64,000 nt of DNA from contig CAZDKK010000008.1 in assembly GCA_964506245.1 (NCBI GenBank), forward strand, positions 1-64,000, given 5' to 3'. The position numbers were made by a program, and so were the translations under genes. Position 1 is the first letter of the stretch, and each line of letters opens with the position of its first letter. Under the pieces are notes generated by a model. The model ran no database searches. It saw only the letters and a program-made list of their open reading frames with translations, and was not told the origin of the DNA. This document shows, piece by piece, positions 44,706 through 53,236 of this stretch. Source of the DNA: CAZDKK01 sp964506245 (GTDB lineage Bacteria; Eisenbacteria; RBG-16-71-46; CAIMUX01; WJJG01).

Positions 44706-45073
44706 TCGCCCCCGTTGACTTTGAGCAACTCGGCCGGGGAGGGCCGATCACCCGCGCCCACCCATGCCACCATCGAGCGCGGGACGCCGAGGGCCTCGGC
44801 GAAGGCATCCTCACTGCTGGCTGGCGACTCGCGCACGACCAGCAGCGCGACGGCCGCGGCGCACGCCAGTAGCAGAGTCGCCTCCAGAATCGGCGTGCGC
44901 CAGCAGACGATGAGATCGCCGAGGGCGACCCGCGACTGCCGGCGGAGCAGCTCCGCTGCCGCTGCGGTCCGAATCCCGCGCACGTGTCGCTCGAATTTCT
45001 TCGGGTCGCTCGCGGGGTCGAGCGGCGAGAGGTCGACGCGGTCGCGATCCTCGTCCTGCCATTCCCTGGTCAA
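44702..45073 (-). CDS. Single-pass membrane protein, anti-sigma factor candidate
   Basis: 123 aa. A cytosolic N-terminal part of ~60 residues (SDPKKFERHVRGIRTAAAAEL) is followed by one membrane helix (EATLLLACAAAVALLVV) and a ~40-residue outer part. It sits between an ECF sigma gene and a Spy-like gene, overlapping both by 4 bp. This topology and position are typical of anti-sigma factors. No zinc (ZAS) motif is present, so the family is uncertain. Confidence 0.65.
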   Translation of the reverse strand: MTREWQDEDRDRVDLSPLDPASDPKKFERHVRGIRTAAAAELLRRQSRVALGDLIVCWRTPILEATLLLACAAAVALLVVRESPASSEDAFAEALGVPRSMVAWVGAGDRPSPAELLKVNGGE

Positions 45074-45642
45074 GGGGCACCTCCCTGGGGGGGCTCGCCC
45101 AACAGCTTACGCAGCCTGGTCCGCGCTTGAAACAGGTGCTGTCGGCTCATGACCTCCGAGATGCCAAGGTACTCGGCGATCGCGCGGTGCTTCCATGCCG
45201 CCAGGTCGTGCAGGAGCAGAACCTCCCGCTGACCGGGCGAGAGCTGGGCCATGGCCCGCTCGAGCACGGCGCGCAGGCGCTCCCGGCGCAGGCTGCCGCC
45301 TGGGTCATCCCCCCCCGACGGGCCCTCGGGGCCGAAGGCGTCCGCGAGGGGCTCCGTGGCCCTCACCCTCCGATACTGCGCGTAGTTCAGGGCCCGGTTG
45401 CGGACGATGCTCAGCAACCAGCTCCCGAAGCGGTCCGGCTCGCGGCACTCCTCGATTCGCTCGAGCGCCCGCACCCACGCATCCTGACAGACATCCTCCG
45501 CATCATCGTGGTTTGCCAGGACGGCAAGCGCTGCCGCAAAGGCCAGCCGCGCGTATTTGCGGACAAGGGCCTCGAACGCCGTGGCATCGCCCATCCGGGC
45601 GCGTGTCACCAGCGTCCGGTCGCCGGGGTCGGTCACACGCAT
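45070..45642 (-). CDS. ECF-type RNA polymerase sigma factor
   Basis: 190 aa. Region 2 (GDATAFEALVRKYARLAFAA; DAEDVCQDAWVRALERIEE; FGSWLLSIVRNRALNYAQ) and region 4 (LSPGQREVLLLHDLAAWKHRAIAEYLGIS, MSRQHLFQARTRLRK) are both clear; there is no region 3, as usual in ECF factors. It should direct RNA polymerase to stress promoters, controlled by the overlapping downstream membrane protein. The operon probably controls itself, but no promoter motif could be picked out. Confidence 0.92.
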   Translation of the reverse strand: MRVTDPGDRTLVTRARMGDATAFEALVRKYARLAFAAALAVLANHDDAEDVCQDAWVRALERIEECREPDRFGSWLLSIVRNRALNYAQYRRVRATEPLADAFGPEGPSGGDDPGGSLRRERLRAVLERAMAQLSPGQREVLLLHDLAAWKHRAIAEYLGISEVMSRQHLFQARTRLRKLLGEPPQGGAP

Positions 45643-45922
45643 GTCCGCAAGTTAAGACATACTGGGAGGCGCAGGCGTTAGGGGAAACGGGTCCAGGCGC
45701 CACGCCGGCGGGGCTCCCGGACTCGGACAGACTGCTGTCCGGCTGAAAACCGCCCTAACAGGCGAAGCCTCTCATCTGTCAGACTCTCGGGGGGGTGGAC
45801 GGTACGGCGATCGGCCGCCACGCGGGGCTGCGGGGGAGGCGACGCCGGGACGGCTGTCCCCGTTCAGCCACCGCGTCCTCCCCCCGCGCGCTTCTCAGTT
45901 TCGACAACGAAGGGGGGCCTCG

Positions 45923-48814
45923 ATGCCACGAGTTCGATCTCTTCCAGGGTTGTTCCTCCTCCTGATCCTGCTGGCGGCTTGCGCGTCAAGTGCCCAAGCG
46001 GCCGGGGACAATGTCTTTGCCGGCAAGCAGGTCTTCACCATCGCGATCGAGTTCTCCCAGCCGGCGTGGTGGGACTCGCTGACCGCCTACTATGAGGCGG
46101 GTCTCGAGCAGTACCTGGCCGCCACGGTCACGATCAACGGCCAGGTCTTCGACAGCGTGGGGGTCCGCTTCAAGGGCAACATCTCCTACTACCATCCCAA
46201 CGACAAGAAGCCCTTCCGCCTGAAGTTCGACGAATGGGTCGACACGCAGCGCTGGGACGGACTGAAGGGTGTGCACCTGAACAACTGCTGGGAAGATCCG
46301 ACCTTCATGCGCGAGAAGCTGCACTTCGACTTCTGCCGAGATGCCGGCATTCCCGCGCCGCGGGCGAACTTTGCCGAGCTCTACCTCAACGGCGAGCTCT
46401 GGGGTTTCTACAGCCTGGTCGAGCACGTCGACAAGATCTTCCTCTCCGCCCGTTACGGGAACAGCGGCGGCAACCAGTACAAGGCGGTCGACGCGGTAGT
46501 GGGCGGCGGTGGACTCGTCTCCGACTTCCTCTGGTATGGCAGCGACCCGAGCGCCTACTACGATCGGTACGAGTTGAAGTCCGATCCGGCACCGACCACC
46601 TGGACGGATCTCATCGCGGTCATCGATTCGCTGAACAACTCCCCGGACACCGCCATCGCCCTTCCGCCGGTCGTGAACATGGACGCGCTCTATCGCGCGA
46701 TCAGCACCGACATCCTTTTCGCCAATCTCGACTCCTATGCCGGGAGCGGGCGCAACTTCTACCTCTACTTCAATCAGGCGACGGGGGCGATGGAGTGGAT
46801 CCCGTGGGACATGAATATGAGCATCGGGTCCTACTGGGGCCTGGTCACCAACTATGAGACACTCGACATCTGCTATGTGAGTAATGCCACCACGCGGCCG
46901 CTGGTCGCGAAGATCCACGAGACGCCCAGTCTGCACGAGGACTACCTGTACAGCTTCTGCCAGTTGTCGAGCGAGTACTTCTCTGACGAGCGGCTCTTCC
47001 CCGAAATCGATGAGATCGCCATCCTGATCCGTTCCTATGTCTACGCCGATCCCCGCAAGATGTTCACCAATGCCCAGTTTGAAACCAACATCAATGTCGA
47101 TATCACAACGGGTGGTCATCGCAAACCCGGCCTGAAGTCCTTCATCACAGCACGGGAAGCTAGTGTCCAGGAGCAACTCACCGCTCTGGGCGTGACCTGC
47201 GAACCGACGGTTCTTCCCGGGGACGTGGTGATCAACGAGTTCGCCGCCTCCAATACCCAGATTCTCGACCCTGCCGGCGAAGCCGAGGACTGGATCGAGT
47301 TCTACAACAACACCGCTGCCACCATCGATCTCAGCGGGATGTATCTGACGGACACCGCGGCTGAGCCGGACCAATGGCAGTTCCCCGCGGGTACCGCCAT
47401 CGCCCCCGACGAATACCTGATCGTCTGGGCGGACGAGGACGAGGGGCAACCAGGGCTCCATGCGAACTTCAAGCTCTCCACCAATGGGGAGTACATTGGC
47501 TTCTCCGACACCCAGATGGCCGTGCTGGATTCGGTGACGTTCGGACCCCAGACCACCGATCTGACCATGGCCCGCATTCCCAACGGCACCGGGCCGTTCG
47601 TGCAGGGGCCGCCGACCTTTGGCGCCTACAACGGGAGCGGCTACACACCGATCGGGGCGGGGGAGGTCGCGATCAACGAATTCGAGGCCAGCAATGACTC
47701 GATCCCGGATCCGGCCGGCGAGTTCGAGGACTGGATCGAGCTCTACAACAACACCGACCATCCGATCACCCTGGCGGGGCTCTACCTCTCCGACGACATC
47801 ACGACGCCGACGAAGTGGGAGATCCCCGAGGGCACGGTGATCGAGACCAACGGCTATCTGATCATCTGGGCCGACGAGGACGTGGGGCAGGAGGGGCTGC
47901 ACGCGACCTTCAAGCTCTCGGCCGGCGGCGAGGCGGTCATTCTCTCGAACCACGATCTCTCCGTCGTCGACAGCACCAGCTTTGGTGCGCAGACGCTCAA
48001 TCGTTCGCTGGCGCGGATCCCCAACGGCACGGGGCCGTTCGTGCAGGGGCCGCCGACCTTCGGCACTTACAACGGGAATGGCTTCCCACCGCTCGCGGCC
48101 GGGGAGGTCGCGATCAACGAGTTCATGGCGGACAACGACTCGATTCCGGACCCGGCCGGGGAGACGGATGACTGGCTGGAGCTCTACAACAACACCAACC
48201 GCGAGATCACGCTGGCCGGCCTGTACCTCTCGGACACCTTCGCCAACCCGACGACGTGGCAGTTCCCCCCGGGCACGGTGATCCCGGCGGACGGCTACGT
48301 GATCGTCTGGGCCGATGAGGATGTGGGGCAGGAGGGGTTGCACGCGAGCTTCAAGCTCTCGGCTGGCGGTGAGGCGATTCTGCTCTCCAACTGGGACCTG
48401 TCCGTCGTCGACGGCACGACCTTCGGCCAGCAGACGACCAATCTCTCCATGGCCCGCATCCCCAACGGCACCGGTCCGTTTGTACAGACGCACACCCCCA
48501 CGCCGGGCGCGCACAACACCGGGACCTCGGGTGTCCCCCCTGATCCCGTTGCCCGGGGCAGGCTCGCGCTGTCGGTTCCGAATCCATTCACGCCGGGGTC
48601 GGCGTTGATCTTCAACATCGTCCAGCCCGGGCCGGTCGAGCTGCAGGTGTTCGATTTGCCCGGGCGACTGGTGTTCGACGCGATCCAACGCGTCGCGACT
48701 CCCGGGGTCTACCAGGTCACCTTCGACGCGCGGGGTCTGGGCTCGGGCGTCTACCTCTGTCGGCTGCGCAGTGGCGACGAGGTGGCCACGCAGCGCGTCC
48801 TGGTCGTGCGCTAG
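45923..48814 (+). CDS. Secreted CotH-kinase protein with three lamin-tail domains and FlgD-like C-terminus
   Basis: 963 aa; GGGGGG ribosome site before ATG 45923. Signal peptide LPGLFLLLILLAACASSAQA, with a possible lipobox (LLAAC). Residues ~38-400 are a CotH domain (GVRFKGNISYY, KKPFRLKFDEW, NCWEDPTFMREKL, LWGFYSLVEHVDK, WIPWDMNMSIG); CotH proteins are atypical kinases acting on extracellular substrates. Then three lamin-tail domains (~430-870), each starting 'VINEFxASN...DPAGExEDWIEFYNN' and including IVWADED and ARIPNGTGPFVQ. A FlgD-like module ends the protein (PNPFTPGSALIF, GRLVFDA, GVYLCRL). Likely a large surface or secreted protein; the first of five exported-protein genes in a row. 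Confidence 0.88.
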   Translation: MPRVRSLPGLFLLLILLAACASSAQAAGDNVFAGKQVFTIAIEFSQPAWWDSLTAYYEAGLEQYLAATVTINGQVFDSVGVRFKGNISYYHPNDKKPFRLKFDEWVDTQRWDGLKGVHLNNCWEDPTFMREKLHFDFCRDAGIPAPRANFAELYLNGELWGFYSLVEHVDKIFLSARYGNSGGNQYKAVDAVVGGGGLVSDFLWYGSDPSAYYDRYELKSDPAPTTWTDLIAVIDSLNNSPDTAIALPPVVNMDALYRAISTDILFANLDSYAGSGRNFYLYFNQATGAMEWIPWDMNMSIGSYWGLVTNYETLDICYVSNATTRPLVAKIHETPSLHEDYLYSFCQLSSEYFSDERLFPEIDEIAILIRSYVYADPRKMFTNAQFETNINVDITTGGHRKPGLKSFITAREASVQEQLTALGVTCEPTVLPGDVVINEFAASNTQILDPAGEAEDWIEFYNNTAATIDLSGMYLTDTAAEPDQWQFPAGTAIAPDEYLIVWADEDEGQPGLHANFKLSTNGEYIGFSDTQMAVLDSVTFGPQTTDLTMARIPNGTGPFVQGPPTFGAYNGSGYTPIGAGEVAINEFEASNDSIPDPAGEFEDWIELYNNTDHPITLAGLYLSDDITTPTKWEIPEGTVIETNGYLIIWADEDVGQEGLHATFKLSAGGEAVILSNHDLSVVDSTSFGAQTLNRSLARIPNGTGPFVQGPPTFGTYNGNGFPPLAAGEVAINEFMADNDSIPDPAGETDDWLELYNNTNREITLAGLYLSDTFANPTTWQFPPGTVIPADGYVIVWADEDVGQEGLHASFKLSAGGEAILLSNWDLSVVDGTTFGQQTTNLSMARIPNGTGPFVQTHTPTPGAHNTGTSGVPPDPVARGRLALSVPNPFTPGSALIFNIVQPGPVELQVFDLPGRLVFDAIQRVATPGVYQVTFDARGLGSGVYLCRLRSGDEVATQRVLVVR
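47219..48520 (+). repeat. Three tandem lamin-tail-domain coding repeats
   Basis: Units start at about 47219, 47661 and 48102, with a period near 440 bp (147 codons). Units 2 and 3 are closest: both open AGEVAINEF and carry DVGQEGLHA and FKLSAGGEA; unit 1 is more diverged. Pattern suggests two duplication steps within the gene. Confidence 0.8.
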
Positions 48815-48829
48815 CCATCCGCCCGCCTG

Positions 48830-48865
48830 GCTCGGGGCGCCTGTCGCGCAGCGGGCGCCCCGAGC
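48830..48865 (+). terminator. Strong hairpin after the CotH gene
   Basis: GCTCGGGGCGCC (48830-48841) and GGCGCCCCGAGC (48854-48865) form a perfect 12-bp stem with a 12-nt loop, 15 bp after the stop codon. No T-run follows, so termination would depend on the hairpin alone or it may protect the mRNA end. Confidence 0.45.
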
Positions 48866-48911
48866 AGAGGGCAATCCGAGAAACCACAGGGAAACACACG
48901 GGAGCCAAGTC

Positions 48912-50465
48912 ATGAAGTCCTTGAATCACGCTACCCGCATCGTTGGCCTGGCCCTCGCGGGGTGGGCCTGCCTGCAGTTCGCGACCGGGTCCACGGCGTG
49001 GGCTGATGCGTACGAGGGCTACACGCTCTTCAGCGTCAACAACTCCACGCATAGCTATATGGTCGACATGAACAACACCGTCGTCCATAGCTGGAACCAC
49101 AGCCGGGTGGGCGGCTACTGCTGCTATCTCCTGGACAACGGCAACATTCTGCGACCGGCCGAGGGCACGACCTCGACCCCCTTCAACGGCGGCGGCATCA
49201 GCGGCCTCATCCAGGAAGTCGAGCCCGACGGCTCGCTGGCATGGTCGTACACGTGCCGCAACTCGAGCGTCTGCGCTCACCACGACATCGAGCCCATGCC
49301 CAACGGCAACGTGCTGATCATCGCCTGGGAGCTGAAGACTGCGGCCCAGGCGGTACAGGCCGGTCTCAACCACTCGTCTCAGATGTGGCCCGACCACATC
49401 GTCGAGGTGCAGCCAACCGGCGCGACCACGGGGACCATCGTCTGGGAATGGCACGTCTGGGACCACCTGATCCAGGACTACGATCCGTCCAAGAGCAACT
49501 ACGGCGTCGTGGCAAACCACCCCGAGCTGATCGACATCAATCTCGGCGGGGGAGGCATGGGTGGCGGCGACTGGATGCACACCAATGGACTGAGCTACAA
49601 CTCGGAGCGGGACCAGATCGTCTTCTCCTGCCACAACCTCAACGAGATCTACGTCATCGACCACAGCACGACGACGGCGGAGGCAGCCAGCCACTCGGGG
49701 GGGAACAGCGGCAAGGGTGGAGACATCCTCTATCGGTGGGGCAAGCCGTCCAACTACGATGCCCCCGGCACGCAGTACTTCCGGGTCGTCCACTGCGCCT
49801 ACTGGGTCCCGGCGGGTCTGCCCGGTGAGAACAACATCATGGCCTTCAACAACCGGGAGGGGCTGGGCACCTCGATCGTCGCGGAGATCGTCCCCCCGTA
49901 CGATGGCCAGTACAACTACGCGTGGACTCCTGGCACGGCCTACGGTCCGAGCGCGCCCACGTGGACGTACACGGCCTCCGGGTTCTACTCGAGCCACCTG
50001 GGCGGCTGTCAGCGGGTGGCGAACGGGAACACGGTGATCGTGGAGTCCCAGGCCGGATACATGTTCGAGGTCAACAGCACGGGGACGACCCAGTGGAGCT
50101 ACCCGCGCGGGGGCGAGATCTCGCGTGTCCTGCGCTACGGGATGGATCACCCCGGGCTGGTCGGCCTGGGCCTGACCTCGACGGCCGGCGAGGTCAGCCT
50201 GCCGGTGCGGCTGGATCTGTCGCAGAGCCCCAATCCCTTCGATGGCTTCACGACCATCCGGTACGAGCTGCCCGCTGACGGGCACGTGACCCTGGGCATC
50301 TATGACCTGCTGGGTCGCGAGGTCGCGACGCTGGTGAACGGCACGGAGGTGGCGGGGACGAGGTCGCTGGTGTTCGATGCGAGCAACCTGGGGAGCGGCG
50401 TATACTTCTGCCGGCTGCAACTCGGGGAGCAGACGGGCGTGCGGAAGCTCGTGGTGCGGCACTAA
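48912..50465 (+). CDS. Exported arylsulfotransferase-like (ASST) protein with FlgD-like C-terminus
   Basis: 517 aa from ATG 48912. Signal peptide to about residue 32 (STAWA). The body is a propeller with ASST-type phrases: GYTLFSVNNSTHSYMVDMNN, VVHSWNHS, EVEPDGSLAWSY, HHDIEPMPNGNVLIIAWE, WEWHVWDHLIQDYD, GDWMHTNGLSYN, LYRWGKPSNY and GCQRVANGNTVIVES; His in HHDIEP and HTN fit catalytic positions of the Arylsulfotran_2 family. The end is a FlgD-like module (SPNPFDGFTTIRYEL, GREVATL, GVYFCRL). It may transfer sulfate between phenolic compounds, but family members of this type are largely untested. Second gene of the exported cluster. Confidence 0.83.
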   Translation: MKSLNHATRIVGLALAGWACLQFATGSTAWADAYEGYTLFSVNNSTHSYMVDMNNTVVHSWNHSRVGGYCCYLLDNGNILRPAEGTTSTPFNGGGISGLIQEVEPDGSLAWSYTCRNSSVCAHHDIEPMPNGNVLIIAWELKTAAQAVQAGLNHSSQMWPDHIVEVQPTGATTGTIVWEWHVWDHLIQDYDPSKSNYGVVANHPELIDINLGGGGMGGGDWMHTNGLSYNSERDQIVFSCHNLNEIYVIDHSTTTAEAASHSGGNSGKGGDILYRWGKPSNYDAPGTQYFRVVHCAYWVPAGLPGENNIMAFNNREGLGTSIVAEIVPPYDGQYNYAWTPGTAYGPSAPTWTYTASGFYSSHLGGCQRVANGNTVIVESQAGYMFEVNSTGTTQWSYPRGGEISRVLRYGMDHPGLVGLGLTSTAGEVSLPVRLDLSQSPNPFDGFTTIRYELPADGHVTLGIYDLLGREVATLVNGTEVAGTRSLVFDASNLGSGVYFCRLQLGEQTGVRKLVVRH

Positions 50466-50549
50466 CGCAGCGAGGCGAGAGCCGTCGCGGTTCCAAGTTT
50501 CGGACACTCGCGGGCCGTGTCCCGCAAGAGCGCAGAGGAGGACAGGACG

Positions 50550-51194
50550 TTGAGACGGACAACATGCTTCAGGATCTGGATCGCGGCCGCGCTCGTGCTG
50601 GTCGCGGGTGCAGCGGTCGCCAGGGGCGGGGATATCGACGCTCTCGTGTTCGACGGCAGCTTCGAGCTGGGCCCGCCGCCCGCGTCCGCGTGGACGGAGG
50701 AGAACAACTCCACCTGCGAGCGGATCGGTGACTTCAGCGGGGAGTGGTACGTGTCGGCCTACGACGGTACCTACGACTACTGGGCCGGCGGCTACTGCAC
50801 CGACTCCCTGGGCGTTCGCTTCCCGGTCATCTCCTCGGTCACGCAGCAAGTGGCGGTTCCGGCCGACAGCGCGATGCTCTCCTTCTACTACATCGCCTTC
50901 CGGCCCGATGTCGACGACAACCCGGCGGACGGTGATCGCGCCTACGTGGCGGTCAACGGTGTCGAGGTATGGACGCTTCCGCTCATCCGCGCGAACAACA
51001 CCTACCCGAGCTGGGTGGGGCCGGTCACCGTCGACCTGAGCAGCTATGCCGGACAGAGCATCGCGCTGTCGTTCGGCGGCATCCCCGTGGGCGACATCAC
51101 GGGCAACGCCCGGTTCGACTACATCGAATTCGCCTACGCCCCGACCCCGGCGGAGCCGGTGACCTGGGGGAAGGTCAAGTCGCTCTACCGGTAG
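50550..51194 (+). CDS. Small exported jelly-roll-like protein
   Basis: 214 aa if started at TTG 50550, which has GAGGAGG 7 nt upstream and puts a normal signal peptide first (LRRTTCFRIWIAAALVLVAG); a GTG at 50517 would give a long polar lead. The mature part starts with LVFDGSFELGPPP and has a beta-rich middle (VTQQVAVPADSAMLSFYYIAF, VDLSSYAGQSIALSFGG, ARFDYIEF), as in choice-of-anchor or carbohydrate-binding jelly-roll domains. No FlgD-like end. Function unknown. Confidence 0.7.
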   Translation: MRRTTCFRIWIAAALVLVAGAAVARGGDIDALVFDGSFELGPPPASAWTEENNSTCERIGDFSGEWYVSAYDGTYDYWAGGYCTDSLGVRFPVISSVTQQVAVPADSAMLSFYYIAFRPDVDDNPADGDRAYVAVNGVEVWTLPLIRANNTYPSWVGPVTVDLSSYAGQSIALSFGGIPVGDITGNARFDYIEFAYAPTPAEPVTWGKVKSLYR

Positions 51195-51201
51195 CCGGCA
51201 G

Positions 51202-51222
51202 CGCGGCAGGGTAGCTGCCGCG
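51202..51222 (+). terminator. Hairpin after the jelly-roll gene
   Basis: CGCGGCAG (51202-51209) and CTGCCGCG (51215-51222) make an 8-bp stem with a 5-nt loop, 7 bp after the stop codon at 51194. No T-run. Confidence 0.4.
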
Positions 51223-51358
51223 AGCGGCGATGGGCCCCGGGGCCGGAGGCTTGGGTCTGTTCTGGCCGTGGGCAGCGCCCGCGTGAGATAATAGCCCCAG
51301 GTGTGCGTGAGCCGGTGCGCACGAGACAACGGCTGCTGAACCACATCGGGGGCCTGCC

Positions 51359-53059
51359 ATGCGTCGCTTGCCTGCGATCCTGCCACTGGTTCTCCTGCTT
51401 GTCCTGACGGAGCTGCCCAGCCCCGCGCGGGCGAGCGATCCCGTCACCTCCCGTGGCCCCGCGGTTTCGGGAGATCCGGCGATCCAGTACAACATCAGCC
51501 CCGATGGCCATGAGGCGGCCACCTGCTCCTGCCGGCCTGCAACCGCAGCGGAGCGGGGCGATCCCGCGCTGGCCCCGGACGGCTGGGTTCAGGATGGACC
51601 GCGCGAATCCTATCGCCGCGACACGGTGCCCCTGCCGCTCGTGCCGAACTGGGTGGGCACGCGCATCCGGGCCACCGGCGCGCTCGTCTGGTTCGACGCC
51701 GACGCCGACGGCGACCAGGACCTCTTCGTCGGCACCTACTGGGCGAACCAGTACCCCCCGCTGGCCGACTATTACAACTTCATCTACTTGAACATGGGCG
51801 GCATGCTGGAGGCCAACCCGAGCTGGATTTCCTCCGACCAGAAACACACCGGCGATGCGGAGGTCGGCTTCCTCAACAACGACAACTACCCGGACCTGTT
51901 CCTGGCCAACGGCGGGAGCTCCCTGCAGCCAAGTCAGATCTTCTTCGGGCAGGCCGGCCTGCTGCCGGTGAGCGCCGGCTGGCAGAACGGGGGCGGCACG
52001 TGGACCACCGGCTGCAGCCTGGCCGATTTCGACCGCGACGGCGACACCGATGTCGCCACATCGAACCAGGGGATCTCGCCGAATCCGTATCGGCCCACGT
52101 ACCTTTATCGCAACAACGGCGGCGTGCTCGACCCGAACCCCTTCTGGCAGTCGAACCAGGTGGGGATCACGAGCGAGTGCGACTGGGGCGACATGGACGG
52201 CGATGGGTACCCGGACCTGGCCGTCTCGGGCTGGGTGGACTGGCACACCGGGGTCTTCCGCAACCTCGGCACGACGCTCGATCCCAACTTCGCCTGGACC
52301 AGCGGCGATCTGTCGCGCACCGACAAGGGGGTCGGCTGGGCGGATGTCGACGGCGATGATCACCTCGATCTGGCGGTGGGGGGCAATGGCGACCCCGACT
52401 GGCTGTTCCACAACGAGGGCACGATCCTGGGCGCGTCCCCCGTGTGGGCCTCGGGCGAGACCTATACAGGCTGCCAGGACCTGGCCTGGGTCGACATCGA
52501 TCGCGACGGCGACCAGGACCTGGCGCTGATCCACTTCTCGACCGGACACGTGCGGATCTACCTGAACAACGAGGGCGTCCTGTCGACCATCGCCGACTGG
52601 CAGTACGACGCTGTTTCGAGCGGCTCGGCCATCGGCTTCGGCGACGTGAACGGCGACGGATGGCTGGACCTGGCGATCGGCGTGGCCAACGGGCCGATCG
52701 AGCTCTTCATCAACGAGGGGGCGCCGGCCGGCGTCGGGGCCGACGATCCGCGGGGCCAGGCGCACGTGGTGCTCTCCGCGGGCCCGAGCCCCGCGCGCGG
52801 CGCGCTGTCAGTGCTGCTCGACGGCCTCCAGCCCATCCGGCTGCATCGCCTCGAGCTGTTGGACGTGTCCGGGCGACGGGTAGCGCGCTTCGAGAACCCC
52901 AACCGCGCGACGGAGCGCACCCACGAGGTGCGTTGGGACCCACGGGAGGGCGGGGCCGAGGAGCCGCCGATGGGGGTCTACCTGCTGCGCGCGACGGGCA
53001 CCGACGCGCAGCGCACCCCGTGGACGGCCTTGACGCACATCGTCTGGTGCGGGGAGTAG
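51359..53059 (+). CDS. Secreted FG-GAP/VCBS-repeat protein
   Basis: 566 aa. Signal peptide LPAILPLVLLLVLTELPSPARA. A GATAAT -10-like box stands at 51287. After a variable lead of ~95 residues come about seven FG-GAP/VCBS units with loops DADADGDQDLFV, FLNNDNYPDLFL, DFDRDGDTDVAT, DMDGDGYPDLAV, DVDGDDHLDLAV, DIDRDGDQDLAL and DVNGDGWLDLAI, often with the phrase YRNNGG or HNEGT. The last ~80 residues form a FlgD-like module with an unusual ending (RLHRLELLDVSGRRVARF, MGVYLLRATG). Likely a surface beta-propeller. Confidence 0.85.
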   Translation: MRRLPAILPLVLLLVLTELPSPARASDPVTSRGPAVSGDPAIQYNISPDGHEAATCSCRPATAAERGDPALAPDGWVQDGPRESYRRDTVPLPLVPNWVGTRIRATGALVWFDADADGDQDLFVGTYWANQYPPLADYYNFIYLNMGGMLEANPSWISSDQKHTGDAEVGFLNNDNYPDLFLANGGSSLQPSQIFFGQAGLLPVSAGWQNGGGTWTTGCSLADFDRDGDTDVATSNQGISPNPYRPTYLYRNNGGVLDPNPFWQSNQVGITSECDWGDMDGDGYPDLAVSGWVDWHTGVFRNLGTTLDPNFAWTSGDLSRTDKGVGWADVDGDDHLDLAVGGNGDPDWLFHNEGTILGASPVWASGETYTGCQDLAWVDIDRDGDQDLALIHFSTGHVRIYLNNEGVLSTIADWQYDAVSSGSAIGFGDVNGDGWLDLAIGVANGPIELFINEGAPAGVGADDPRGQAHVVLSAGPSPARGALSVLLDGLQPIRLHRLELLDVSGRRVARFENPNRATERTHEVRWDPREGGAEEPPMGVYLLRATGTDAQRTPWTALTHIVWCGE

Positions 53060-53127
53060 AGGCCAGAGACGTCAACGTATCTCCATCACGGAATACCACT
53101 TGGGCCGCGTCTGGCCACGGAAGACGC

Positions 53128-53156
53128 TTGCTCCCTCCCCGCAAATCCGCTAGAAT
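53128..53156 (+). promoter_or_regulatory. Sigma-70-type promoter for the metalloprotease gene
   Basis: TTGCTC (53128-53133), a 17-bp spacer and TAGAAT (53151-53156, 5 of 6), 80 bp before the start at 53237. Confidence 0.5.
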
Positions 53157-53236
53157 CAATCTGTTGAACACTCCTCGACGGGCCGTCTTCCCGTCGGGCA
53201 GGACTTCCCTTGGCTTGGGCAACTTGGAGGACGGCC

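Noticed and set aside
45986..48913. A 975-codon minus-strand frame opposite the CotH gene
   Set aside because: Its apparent repeats are only the mirror image of the lamin-tail repeats on the other strand.
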